The position numbers and the translations under genes were made by a program. A DNA stretch of 60,557 nt, taken from Paenirhizobium naphthalenivorans (GTDB taxonomy: Bacteria > Pseudomonadota > Alphaproteobacteria > Rhizobiales > Rhizobiaceae). The stretch spans positions 1-60,557 of the forward strand of contig NZ_BJZP01000028.1 of the NCBI RefSeq assembly GCF_007992095.1, read 5' to 3'. Shown in pieces: positions 25,583-34,148 of the stretch; the first letter of the stretch is position 1, and each line of letters opens with the position of its first letter. The notes under the pieces are model-generated. The model had not been told where the DNA came from and searched no databases. It worked only from the letters and a program-made list of their open reading frames with translations.

Positions 25583-27981
25583 GACGACTGCTCTCCGTCG
25601 CCCTGATCAGCATCTGGACACCCGCGATCGCCTGCGCCCAGGTAGCCCCCTTCGACATGTCACGCGAGCGGCCGGTCGACGTTCCGCCCGTGCGGCTGCC
25701 GATGACACCAACTGAGCCTCAGCCCCAACCTCAATCCCCGCCCGCCCCCAATGCTTTGCCGCCGGCTGCCGGCGCGCGGCCATTGTCGCATCCGCAGGCA
25801 AGGCGCACAGGCGCGGCGGTGGAGACGTCCTCCGGCACAACCACGCGCTACATCGCACCCTTCCCGCAGATGACCTTCGAGGGTGAATATGACAGGAAGT
25901 CTTGGTCAGTTTACCTGACACAGGAGGAGGCGGCCAGCCGGGCACAGCTCAATATCGGCTACCGGAACGCCGTGGTCGTCGCACCGGAGGCCTCCGAGCT
26001 GTCCGTCTTCGTCAACAACCAATTGGTCGGTCAAGAAGCAGTCGGCTCCCCCGACGCGGTCTCAACTATACCTTTCACCATTCCGCCGAACCTTCTCCAG
26101 CCCGGCACCAATCTGCTGACCCTGCAGTCGGATCTGCGCCATCGCACAGACTGTAGCATCGACTCCACGTACGAACTCTGGGCAAATGTCGATGCGACAG
26201 CAACCTATCTAAGCTTCGACACCGCGGACAAATTCGCGCTACCGGGTACGGACGCGATCAGGGCTGTGGGCCTCGACCAGACGGGTGCAACGCAGTTCGA
26301 CTTAGTGGTGCCCGCGCTCGAGCAATCTGGCACCACACAACCGCTGCTGCGTCTGGTGCAAGGGTTGGCGCTGCTAAGCGGGATGCCGGGTCAGCGCTAT
26401 TCCTTCACCACCGCCAGCACACCGCCGGACGGACAGGGCAGGCTGCGCATATTCGTCGGCACCGCCGTCGAACTGCGATCGCTGCTGTCGGCACTGCCCA
26501 CTGCAGTCGAAAACGGACCGCTCGCGACCTTCATTGCAGCGCCCGACGGTGGCGCACCGGTGCTGCTCATCAGTGGGCCCTCATGGCAGGCGATCAGCAC
26601 GGCCATTGACACTCTGGTGAGCCCCGTCGACAGGGCAAGTACCGTTCTGCGCGCCACCGTGATGACCAAGCACTGGAGTGAGCCCGAGGCGCCTATACTG
26701 TTCTCAGACAGCCGGCTCACCTTCGCGGAACTCGGCCCAAAGACCATCGAGTTTTCCGGCCGGCGGTTGCGCACCGGCTTCAATGTGGCCGTGCCTGCGG
26801 ATTTCTACGCCAACGCTTATGGCCAAGCCACGATCCTGCTTGATGCAGCCTATTCGGACGCGGTGCTGCCCGGCAGTCATATCGACGTCTATGTCAACGG
26901 CCAGATCGCCTCGACCGAGGCGATCACCGCTAGAGATGGTGGCATTTTCCGCCACCTGCCGATCCTTGTCACGATGCGCCATTTCAAACCGGGCCTCAAT
27001 CATATCGACATCGAGGCCAACGTTACCACCCAGGCGGACATCACCTGCGCCCCGGGAGCGCCCGCTTCGAGAACCGCCCGTATTGCAATTTTCGACACCT
27101 CTGAGTTCCACATGCCCGATTTCGCGCGAATCGGCCAGCGGCCGAATCTAGCGGCAATGTCTTGGTTGGGTTTCCCCTATGGAGAGGGCGCCTTGCCAAC
27201 CTCGCTCTACATGAACCGCATCGACGCCGATATGCTGTCGGCGTCGGCCACGTTGTTGGCGAAGATCGCGATGGCAGCAGGTCGGCCAATCTCGCTTGAC
27301 ATCACCACTTCCATCAGCAGCGTCGGCAACCACAATGCCATATTCATCGGGCCGATCTCGCAGCTAGCGCCCACACTGCTGTCACAGCTCAACATCTCCT
27401 CCTCGGCCGTGACCGAGTGGCGGCCGGCCGCCAATGTGCAAGCCACCGATGCTGATACCGGAGCCATTTTCGACAGCTGGCGATCGCGGGTCACGGGCGA
27501 CAGTTGGCGTGGCCGGATTACCGCATTTCAAGAGTGGACGCTGCGCAATTTCGACATCTCTCTCAACTCGCTGCAATTCATTCCGCAGCAACCGGCCATC
27601 TTCGAGCCATCCAATTCGATCACCACAATGATCGCCCAAGGTGTCAGTCCCAACGGCACCGCCGAATGGACGCTGGTGACGGCGCCCTCGGCGAAGGACC
27701 TGCGCCAGGGACTGAACGCCCTTACCACAATCGCCAACTGGTCCGACGTGTCCGGCCGCATCACCACCTATTCGGCCGAGACTGGCAAAGTGCAGGCCAT
27801 CACCCAAACGCGGCTCACTTTCTTCGGGACGCAGCCATGGGCACTGGCCAACTACCGCCTGATCGCGGCGAACTGGTTGTCGACGAACATTCTTTTCTAC
27901 GCTTTTCTGCTGGTCGTTCTGGCGCTGCTGGTTGGCGTCACCACCCGCTGGCTACTCGCCGTCTTCGGGAGACAAAAATGA
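25579..27981 (+). CDS. bcsB: cellulose synthase regulatory subunit BcsB
   Basis: 800 residues. A signal peptide (cleavage near residue 20, after IACAQ) is followed by a Pro-rich linker and the large periplasmic part with repeated carbohydrate-binding and flavodoxin-like modules (for example LSVFVNNQLVGQEAVGSP, quoted in part as VFVNNQLVGQE, and its partner IDVYVNGQIASTEAI). A single C-terminal membrane helix (ILFYAFLLVVLALLVGV) contacts BcsA. BcsB completes the synthase channel and guides the glucan through the periplasm. Its start ATG overlaps the bcsA stop, and its stop overlaps the bcsZ start. Confidence 0.94.
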   Translation: MRRLLSVALISIWTPAIACAQVAPFDMSRERPVDVPPVRLPMTPTEPQPQPQSPPAPNALPPAAGARPLSHPQARRTGAAVETSSGTTTRYIAPFPQMTFEGEYDRKSWSVYLTQEEAASRAQLNIGYRNAVVVAPEASELSVFVNNQLVGQEAVGSPDAVSTIPFTIPPNLLQPGTNLLTLQSDLRHRTDCSIDSTYELWANVDATATYLSFDTADKFALPGTDAIRAVGLDQTGATQFDLVVPALEQSGTTQPLLRLVQGLALLSGMPGQRYSFTTASTPPDGQGRLRIFVGTAVELRSLLSALPTAVENGPLATFIAAPDGGAPVLLISGPSWQAISTAIDTLVSPVDRASTVLRATVMTKHWSEPEAPILFSDSRLTFAELGPKTIEFSGRRLRTGFNVAVPADFYANAYGQATILLDAAYSDAVLPGSHIDVYVNGQIASTEAITARDGGIFRHLPILVTMRHFKPGLNHIDIEANVTTQADITCAPGAPASRTARIAIFDTSEFHMPDFARIGQRPNLAAMSWLGFPYGEGALPTSLYMNRIDADMLSASATLLAKIAMAAGRPISLDITTSISSVGNHNAIFIGPISQLAPTLLSQLNISSSAVTEWRPAANVQATDADTGAIFDSWRSRVTGDSWRGRITAFQEWTLRNFDISLNSLQFIPQQPAIFEPSNSITTMIAQGVSPNGTAEWTLVTAPSAKDLRQGLNALTTIANWSDVSGRITTYSAETGKVQAITQTRLTFFGTQPWALANYRLIAANWLSTNILFYAFLLVVLALLVGVTTRWLLAVFGRQK

Positions 27982-29024
27982 AAGCCTCACGTCGATTGAT
28001 CGTAGGACTGCTTGCCTCCGTCATCGGTTTTCCAGCCGCCGCAGCGGTGCAGCCGGGTGTGGAACCAGAAAACTGGGCGGCTTACAAGCGGATGTTCCTT
28101 GAGGAAAACGGCCGTATCGTCGACAACGCCAACGGCAATATCAGCCACAGTGAGGGGCAAGGCTATGGACTGCTGCTCGCCTATTTGGCGAACAGCCCGG
28201 ACGACTTCGAACAGATCTGGTATTTCACCCGCACCGAACTGATGGTGCGCGATGATGGACTTGCCGCCTGGCGCTGGGATCCGGCCAGCCATCCCCATGT
28301 AAGCGACGTCAACAATGCCAGCGACGGCGATGTTCTAATTGCCTACTCTCTGGCGCTTGCGGGCTATGCCTGGCACCGCGACGACTATCTTCGCATTGCC
28401 GCCAAGATCGCCCGCACACTGCTGAAAGAGGTCGTCGTCACCTCCAAAGGACGGACACTGCTGCTGCCCGCGACCGACGGCTTTTCCGTTTCCCAGCGCA
28501 AGGATGGACCGGTAGTCAACCCCTCCTACTGGATCTATGAGGCGATCCCGGTGATGGCGGCGCTTGCGCCCTCCGATGCCTGGTCGAAGCTTTTCCGCGA
28601 CGGGCAGGGCCTGCACGCGATCATGCAGTTCGGCCCGCGCCGGCTGCCGGCGGATTGGGTCAGCCTGTCGGAAACGCCCAAGCCGGCGTTCGGCTTCGAA
28701 AAGGAGTTCGGCTACAATTCCATCCGCATCCCGCTTTACCTGATGCGCGCCGGTATAGAAGATAAACCGCTGCTGGCGCGCCTTGCTGAGGGCATGACCA
28801 CCGCCGACAGGACGCCAGCCACCATCGACCTTTCGACAGGTACCGCCAAGGAGGCGCTGCCGGATCCCGGTTACCGCATAATCAACCATATTGTGGCGTG
28901 TGTAGTCGATGGAGCACAACTGCCGCAGTCGAGCCAGCGTTTTACGCCAGCTCTTTACTATCCCTCAACCCTGCAACTCTTGGGGTTGGCATTTGTCGCG
29001 GAGAAACACCCGGAGTGTCTTTGA
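27978..29024 (+). CDS. bcsZ: endo-1,4-beta-glucanase BcsZ (GH8)
   Basis: 348 residues from the ATG at 27978, which overlaps the bcsB stop (ATGA). It begins with a signal peptide (RRLIVGLLASVIGFPAAAA). The GH8 catalytic acid lies in the SEGQGYGLLLAYLA segment near residue 57, and the DASDGD-type element appears as NNASDGDVLIAYSLALAGY, quoted in part, near 115. The enzyme cuts beta-1,4-glucan in the periplasm and is normally needed for proper cellulose output. It ends TTGA, which overlaps the start of the next gene. The longer upstream reading of this frame lies inside bcsB and is not real. Confidence 0.93.
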   Translation: MKASRRLIVGLLASVIGFPAAAAVQPGVEPENWAAYKRMFLEENGRIVDNANGNISHSEGQGYGLLLAYLANSPDDFEQIWYFTRTELMVRDDGLAAWRWDPASHPHVSDVNNASDGDVLIAYSLALAGYAWHRDDYLRIAAKIARTLLKEVVVTSKGRTLLLPATDGFSVSQRKDGPVVNPSYWIYEAIPVMAALAPSDAWSKLFRDGQGLHAIMQFGPRRLPADWVSLSETPKPAFGFEKEFGYNSIRIPLYLMRAGIEDKPLLARLAEGMTTADRTPATIDLSTGTAKEALPDPGYRIINHIVACVVDGAQLPQSSQRFTPALYYPSTLQLLGLAFVAEKHPECL

Positions 29025-31216
29025 ACTCTTTCTTGATGGCCATCGCCATGGCAGTTGCTGTATCAGTGCTCACCATTGCGGTAGAGCACGGCCTCAACTT
29101 GAGAGAAATACCGCTCTTCGGCATCGACCAACCGCGCGATTCTGGTGCGGTTGAACAGTCAGGCGATGCCGCTGCAATCGCCGCCCGCCTTAGCGAAAGA
29201 CCGGAGCTACCCCGCCAATCACCTACCGTCGCCAGAAATGCAAGCGCGGCCGGCAGCGACATCATTGCACAAGCGCAGGCCGGCAATGATGCCGAAACGC
29301 CTGCGACCATCCAGCCTTCCGCTCCAGCGCAACCGGTCGGGCAAGCGGAGTCGCCGGCTGGCCAGGCACCCGCTGGCCAGCCGGCACCGGCGGCATCATC
29401 GAGCCGACCAGTGGTTGACGAGAGCGCCCTGCGCTATTTTGCCAGCCATGGCGACACCAAGCGGCTCAAGGTCGAGATCGCCCGCCTGCAGGCGCTCTAT
29501 CCTAATTGGGTGCCGCCGGCCGACCCGCTCGCGATTCCAACCAATAACGATACGCAACTGGAAGCGATGTGGAAGCTCTATGCTGACGGCAGTTTCGCCG
29601 AGTTGCGTGGAAAGATCACGGAACGTCAGAGCAACGAGCCGAATTGGCAGCCGCCATCCGACCTGCTCGAGCGGCTGGACATCGCCGAAGCCCGAACTCG
29701 CTTGGTCAACTCCTCGGAAATGAAACAGTATTCGGCCGTCATCGATATCGCCGCTCAGACGCCGGTCCTGCTGACCTGCGCCGAGATGGACGTGCTTTGG
29801 CGGGTAGCGGAAGCCTTCGTCAAAACCGACCGCGAGAGCCGCAGTGTCGAAACCTTCGCTTACATACTGCAAAACTGCACCGAGCAGGCCGAACGGCTGG
29901 CCACGATGCAGAAGGCTGCCGAGCTTCTAAGTTACAAGCCGGTGCAGCAATTGCTCAGCTACGAAAGAAGGGGCATCGACGGGGCCGGCGAGTTTGAGGC
30001 AATTCGCAACGACCTCGCCCGCCGCTTCGTCAATGATGCCAATGAGGACCCAAAATTGGTGATTGACCCGAGTTGGGTCACGCGCCTGGAGCAACTTGCT
30101 ACAACCACTGGCGATGCTTCAGACCTGCTCCTGCTTGGCTGGTACCAACTCGGCCATAAACAGATCGCGGAGGCAGAAAAGTCCTTCCGCGCGTCGCGCA
30201 CGAAGAAATACACGGCCGCAGCCTCGCAAGGCCTTGCCCTGACGCTGCTTGAAGAGGATAAGCCGCAAGAGGCCGAGGACGCGATGTATGCTTTGCGACA
30301 CGCAACCGACGACACTAAGGCGACCTATCTCGCAGCCACTGCCAGACTGATGGCGCGACAGCCGCCGCTCATTCTCGATGAGACCATCCTGGCGCGCATT
30401 GCCGCAGAGGTCATTGTTCAGAAGGATGCCACCACGGCCCAAGAATTCGGCTGGTATGCCCGCACCTTTGACCAAATGCCGACAGCGGCCGGCTGGTTCG
30501 AAACCGCACTCGCCTGGAAGCCCGACGACGAGCCCTCCGCCTACGGTCTGGCGCTTACCCTTTATCAGCTGAAAAACACCCTACGGGTGTCCGAAATCAA
30601 GCGACAGTGGAAAGATCGCTCACCGCGCATCGCCGCGATCGGTGGCGCGGCGGACGCGTCCACTGGTCTGACCGCCGCTCCCGACGGCAAGGCGCGGCGA
30701 GGCGCGGCGAGGCGCGGTTGCAGCAATACCCTGGACCCGCGCACCCTGTCCCCGCAGACAGCGCTGACTCGCGGTTGGTGCCTGATGGACAAGAATCGTC
30801 CCCTGGAAGCCATAGATAGCTTCGAGGTCGCCATAGGCGGCGTGGGCCAAACTCGCGCGGATGGGGTCTATGGCCAGTCGCTCGCTTATCTGCGGCTCGG
30901 CCTGGCCGACAATGCTGCAGTGGCTGCGGCGCGGGCACCACTGCCGCCGTCACGCGCCGCTGAACTACAAACGGCGATCCTATCCAAGCGCGTGACCAAT
31001 GCCTTCGACGCGGGGCGCTACAGGCAAGCGCTGCTTTTTCTCGACCAGCGGGCCCAATTTCAGCCGGAGCCTATCGATCTAATGGTGTTGCGCGGCTATG
31101 CCTATCAGAACCTCGGCATGGTCGCGGACGCAATCAAAATCTTCGAGGCCGCCGCTGCCACCGGCAATGTCACGGCAATGCGCGCCCTCGGCGACCTCCG
31201 CAGCGAACGGCGATAA
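29021..31216 (+). CDS. bcsK: TPR-rich cellulose biosynthesis protein BcsK
   Basis: 731 residues from TTG 29021, chosen because CGGAG lies five bases upstream and TTGA overlaps the bcsZ stop. The N-terminus is a signal/anchor (AMAVAVSVLTIAVEHGL); then comes an Ala/Pro/Gln-rich stretch (about 45-130). The rest is alpha-helical with degenerate tetratricopeptide repeats (GWYQLGHKQIAEAEKSF, quoted in part; GYAYQNLGMVADAIKIFEAA). In rhizobial-type operons this gene stands where bcsC stands in enterobacteria. It lacks the outer-membrane beta-barrel of BcsC, hence BcsK. It probably acts as a periplasmic scaffold. A tandem 10-base repeat lies inside the coding sequence at 30691-30720. Confidence 0.82.
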   Translation: MNSFLMAIAMAVAVSVLTIAVEHGLNLREIPLFGIDQPRDSGAVEQSGDAAAIAARLSERPELPRQSPTVARNASAAGSDIIAQAQAGNDAETPATIQPSAPAQPVGQAESPAGQAPAGQPAPAASSSRPVVDESALRYFASHGDTKRLKVEIARLQALYPNWVPPADPLAIPTNNDTQLEAMWKLYADGSFAELRGKITERQSNEPNWQPPSDLLERLDIAEARTRLVNSSEMKQYSAVIDIAAQTPVLLTCAEMDVLWRVAEAFVKTDRESRSVETFAYILQNCTEQAERLATMQKAAELLSYKPVQQLLSYERRGIDGAGEFEAIRNDLARRFVNDANEDPKLVIDPSWVTRLEQLATTTGDASDLLLLGWYQLGHKQIAEAEKSFRASRTKKYTAAASQGLALTLLEEDKPQEAEDAMYALRHATDDTKATYLAATARLMARQPPLILDETILARIAAEVIVQKDATTAQEFGWYARTFDQMPTAAGWFETALAWKPDDEPSAYGLALTLYQLKNTLRVSEIKRQWKDRSPRIAAIGGAADASTGLTAAPDGKARRGAARRGCSNTLDPRTLSPQTALTRGWCLMDKNRPLEAIDSFEVAIGGVGQTRADGVYGQSLAYLRLGLADNAAVAAARAPLPPSRAAELQTAILSKRVTNAFDAGRYRQALLFLDQRAQFQPEPIDLMVLRGYAYQNLGMVADAIKIFEAAAATGNVTAMRALGDLRSERR
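30691..30720 (+). repeat. tandem decanucleotide repeat inside bcsK
   Basis: The unit GGCGCGGCGA occurs twice in a row (30691-30700, 30701-30710) and is followed by a third, imperfect copy (GGCGCGGTTG, 30711-30720). Because the unit length is not a multiple of three, gain or loss of one copy would shift the bcsK frame about 165 codons before its end. The encoded segment is Arg/Ala-rich (ARRGAARRG) and unlike its TPR surroundings. Confidence 0.75.
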
Positions 31217-31374
31217 GGCCAGAACCACAGCCGCCGGCAAATCCCTACGGTTGAACAAAAGGGTTTTGTCGGCCATCAACGCGCACGGAGCAGAAACCAG
31301 AGTCAGAACTGGTAACCAAAAATGTCCGGCGTGCGACGGAAGATAGGGCGCATGGCTCAAGTCTCCAACGAATC
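31217..31374. other. non-coding stretch after the cellulose operon
   Basis: No gene and no clear rho-independent terminator are visible just after bcsK. This begins the second decayed zone. Confidence 0.4.
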
Positions 31375-31709
31375 TTGATCTTTGTCGGTCTGTCCATGCT
31401 GTCGCTCCATTGCGTCAGACGGATCTCGGGCGCGCGCATGCAAGCGCTTGATCGGGACGGCTCAGCTGGCGGCGATTTTCACCCGCTGAAGGCAAAGCGA
31501 CCGCGTCCGCAGGCACTGCCCGACGATGAACTTGTATCGCCCAATGATGGAAGTGGCCCGGTCATGAACGCAACCCTCTCTACCTCTTCATCGGCGCGCT
31601 CGTTATCGCCATCTTGGTCTTGAGCTATTATTTCTTCCAAGAGCGTCAGAAGACGAGTAGCATTGAGATGAACGTTGGAAGGAGCGGTATTACTGTCGAA
31701 ACCAAGTAG
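31375..31709 (+). pseudogene. frameshifted small membrane protein
   Basis: One frame (31375 to about 31560) ends with DELVSPNDGSGPV. A second frame from 31563 reads HERNPLYLFIGALVIAILVL and ends at the TAG at 31707 with SGITVETK. The second part has one strong membrane helix after an N-P-L-Y-L motif that I have seen in small rhizobial inner-membrane proteins, but it has no start codon of its own. The two pieces join if one base is restored near 31560. This suggests a frameshift mutation (or a sequencing error). Function unknown. Confidence 0.45.
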
Positions 31710-31748
31710 GCTTGACTATCCTGGGTAGTTCCCTACGAGCCATCGTCT

Positions 31749-31816
31749 AGAGCAATTCCAGCAAAAGTGTGTAGCGGTTTTTCGTCCAGAATTGCGTAAA
31801 AACAAATAGATAGAGC
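31749..31816. repeat. imperfect palindromic intergenic repeat (rhizobial type)
   Basis: The sequence has GCAATTC at 31752-31758 and its exact inverse GAATTGC at 31789-31795, with AAAA/TTTTT-rich inner arms around a GTAGCGG core, followed by CGTAAAAACAAATAGATAGAGC. This wording resembles a short palindrome that recurs in intergenic DNA of many rhizobial genomes. Only one copy occurs here, so the repeat status rests on memory. It could fold into a hairpin and act as a terminator or mRNA-end element. Confidence 0.5.
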
Positions 31817-31944
31817 ATCGCAGGCGACTCGGCTTTCGCCGGTGATGCCCTAGGACATGAAAGCGAAGGTTTCGAGGCATCGGTTCAGAAATGGAATGCC
31901 CGGTTTGCCGACAGCCGGTTGGCGTCGTCCTTGGAGTGAAGACC

Positions 31945-32086
31945 ATGCCTCTTGGAACAATACTTGTCATTCTACTGGTCATCTTCATGCTTGACGGCTT
32001 CAGCAGCGGCTACGGCTTCGGTAATGGGCGATATCGGCGTCATCCTGATCGTCGTTCTCGTCCTACTGTTCACAGGCCGGCTCTAA
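31945..32086 (+). pseudogene. DUF3309 family small membrane protein, frameshifted
   Basis: The ATG at 31945 has GGAG nine bases upstream and encodes MPLGTILVILLVIFMLDGFS, the unmistakable start of DUF3309 proteins. At the GGG around 32027-32029 the frame breaks. Reading one base later gives DIGVILIVVLVLLFTGRL and a TAA at 32084-32086, which is the family's usual C-terminus (...LLGRI/L). Removing one G restores a 46-residue protein with two membrane segments, a normal length. It is therefore a one-base insertion pseudogene or a homopolymer sequencing error. DUF3309 proteins have no assigned function. Confidence 0.7.
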
Positions 32087-32473
32087 TCTGATGAAGGGGG
32101 ATGGCGGAGGTCGCTGTTTGAAGAAACACCATTTCGCCACCGCCTCGCCAAGGTGTGCTGTTTCCTCGCCCAAAAAAAGAGGACAGAACCGGCGTGGCCG
32201 GCTCGCGTCAGTTCATCCAAGACCATGGCGTGACCAATGCTTGAACACTCGAGGGCAAGCCTGTTCGTCGATGTCGCTGCCGTGATCTGGAGATTTCGAA
32301 AACCACCACCGTGTGCCACGGCCCGAGTAACGTTCCGAAACCGCTGGCGATGGCGCTCACAGCGGAGATCGGCAAGTTATCCGAAACCATTGCCTGAAGG
32401 CTTGGCAAGATGCTGGACGTGTGTGCCAATAGTTCGTTCGTGATGGAACCCAGATAGACCAGGGAGTGATGAT
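32087..32473. other. gap before the small ORF and DUF389 gene
   Basis: About 390 bases. Several short open frames exist, but none shows a recognisable motif or a ribosome site. It contains an A8-like run (32174-32181) and appears to be decayed coding sequence of unknown origin. Confidence 0.35.
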
Positions 32474-32653
32474 ATGCCGCTTTGGCAGCGATTGCTGATT
32501 ACGGTTGTGACCATGCTGGTGACGAGTTTCGTCGCCGGCCTCTTGTGGCGATGGATCTTCAGCACGGACATACCGGGCTATCTGAGTGGCGTTGTCGGCG
32601 GCCTAACGGCGCTGCCGGTATGGGAGCTATTGAAGCGGATAGAAATACGGTGA
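32474..32653 (+). CDS. small membrane protein upstream of DUF389 gene
   Basis: A 59-residue ORF with a good ribosome site (AGGGAG eight bases before ATG 32474). It encodes MPLWQRLLITVVTMLVTSFV, then AGLLWRWIF, a Gly-rich turn (GYLSGVVGGL) and an amphipathic end (VWELLKRIEIR). One strong and one weaker membrane segment are predicted by eye. It lies 38 bases before the DUF389 gene in the same direction, so the two may be cotranscribed. I do not recognise the family. The clean start, composition and position support a real gene. Confidence 0.55.
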   Translation: MPLWQRLLITVVTMLVTSFVAGLLWRWIFSTDIPGYLSGVVGGLTALPVWELLKRIEIR

Positions 32654-32691
32654 TGGCTAGGTCCGACTGCGCATCGAAGAGGTGAGATCCG

Positions 32692-33699
32692 ATGGCCCTG
32701 CGCTTGCTCGAGATGGTGCTGCAGGAGAAGGACAGCGCCGACATCCGCGAGCTTCTCAAAGATTGCAAGGTACTTGAATATCGACAGATCCGATTAGGGG
32801 ACGAGGAAGTGCTCCTGCGCATCCTTCTGGATGTGGAGCGGAGCGAAACGGTGCTGGATTTGCTGGAGAAGCGCTACACCAGCATGGAAGGCAACCGGGT
32901 GGTGATTCTGCCTGTCGAAGCGACGTTGCCGCGCGCCCAGTCGGAGCCGAAAACGGAAGCGGCTGCCACGCCTGAACAAATGACGCCGGAGGAAGAAATG
33001 CCCCAGCGGATCGGCCGCGAGGAGTTGTACGAGGACATCAAGAACGGCGCGCGATTGTCGCGGACCTATCTGGCGATCGTGGTGCTATCCACGGTGGTGG
33101 CGGCCATTGGGCTGAGCCACAACAGCGTGGCAGTCATCATCGGAGCCATGGTTATTGCGCCGCTACTCGGTCCGAACATCGCGATGTCGCTAGGCATTAC
33201 GTTGGGTGATCTATCCTTGCTTCGACAGGGGTTCTGGACGGCGACGGTAGGCGTTATGGCGGCGCTGGCATTGTCCGTGCTGATTGGCGTGATGCTGGAC
33301 GTGGACCCGACATTGCTCGAATTGGCGTCGCGCACCCGGGTGGGGCTGGGCGACATCGTGCTGGCATTGGCGTCAGGCTGCGCGGGCGCGTTGGCGTTCA
33401 CGACGGGGGTGCCGACTGCGTTGATCGGCGTGATGGTCGCGGTGGCGTTGTTGCCGCCGCTAGTGACGTCCGGCCTGCTGTTCGGCGGCGGACATCCTAC
33501 CTTGGCCATGGGGGCCTTCGTGCTGTTTCTGGTAAATTTGATTTGTGTAAATCTGGCGGGGATGACGACATTTTTTGTGCAGGGAATCAAGCCGACGAAC
33601 TGGTGGGAGAAGGATAGGGCCGTAAGAGCCACACGCATTGCGATTGCGCTGTCGGTGGTCCTATTGGCGGCGCTGGTGAGCATCATCCTGCTGGTATGA
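32692..33699 (+). CDS. DUF389 (TIGR00341 family) membrane protein
   Basis: A 335-residue protein. The first 85 residues form a small soluble ferredoxin-like domain (VLEYRQIRLGDEEVLLRILLD, quoted in part as EYRQIRLGDEEVLLR). A linker rich in Glu/Pro follows, and then six or seven membrane segments from about residue 120 with the DUF389 signatures SHNSVAVIIGAMVIAPLLGP and PTALIGVMVAVALLPPLV. The function is unknown; the family occurs widely in bacteria and archaea. Codon choice (many GTG/GCG/TTG) looks a little different from the surrounding genes, and it lies between transposase remnants, which hints at transfer. Confidence 0.88.
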   Translation: MALRLLEMVLQEKDSADIRELLKDCKVLEYRQIRLGDEEVLLRILLDVERSETVLDLLEKRYTSMEGNRVVILPVEATLPRAQSEPKTEAAATPEQMTPEEEMPQRIGREELYEDIKNGARLSRTYLAIVVLSTVVAAIGLSHNSVAVIIGAMVIAPLLGPNIAMSLGITLGDLSLLRQGFWTATVGVMAALALSVLIGVMLDVDPTLLELASRTRVGLGDIVLALASGCAGALAFTTGVPTALIGVMVAVALLPPLVTSGLLFGGGHPTLAMGAFVLFLVNLICVNLAGMTTFFVQGIKPTNWWEKDRAVRATRIAIALSVVLLAALVSIILLV

Positions 33700-33721
33700 A
33701 AGGGCAACATGACCAGCACCC

Positions 33722-33944
33722 ATTCGCCATGCCCGTATCAAACCGGTGTTTGCCCAGCTTAACGGAAAGGTCGAACGTTAGCACCGGGCGGACGAACAAG
33801 AGTCTTGCTAGCGCCTTTCCCATACAGTGGGTGTCGATCTCTACGCAAGACTCGATGAGCGGGGCGCGCATCCACAACTCGGCAAGACCACACGGAGCAT
33901 TCAAAGGAAAAGCGCCTTACGAAATCCTCCGAGAAACGCTATAA
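33722..33944 (+). pseudogene. integrase-core (IS481-like) transposase C-terminal remnant
   Basis: Frame by frame this stretch reads RIKPVFAQLNGKVER, then stop, HRADEQE, and in a shifted frame ARPHGAFKGKAPYEILRETL to a stop at 33944. These are the closing motifs of rve-type transposases (I-K-P-x-x-P-x-x-N-G-K-V-E-R ... R-P-H-x-A-L-x-G-x-T-P-Y-E). At least two in-frame stops and one frameshift show that it is dead. The N-terminal two-thirds are missing and no terminal repeats are seen. Confidence 0.7.
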
Positions 33945-34148
33945 GCAACAGAAAGGCGTCACAACACGGTGGAGCGAAGCTGATCTTCGCACAGAAGCTA
34001 TGCGGACCGTTCCGTTGAGCCAGGTTCGATAAACGAAGCCGAATCAGGTCATACCTGCCGTCGCAGCCAATCAATCTGGAATGCCCAGATACCGACTTCA
34101 CGCATCATAAACAGAAGTATGCTGAGATGATGGGAATAAAGGCGGGAT
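33945..34148. other. gap upstream of the diguanylate cyclase gene
   Basis: About 200 bases after the transposase remnant with no gene. The promoter of the diguanylate cyclase gene should be here; I see no clear motif. Confidence 0.35.

Noticed and set aside
27504..27977. A longer N-terminus for the cellulase
   Set aside because: The extra 158 residues overlap bcsB in another frame and would hide the clear signal peptide starting at 27978.
29021..31216. Assignment as BcsC
   Set aside because: The protein has TPR-like repeats but ends without the large C-terminal outer-membrane barrel of BcsC and is much shorter, so BcsK fits better.
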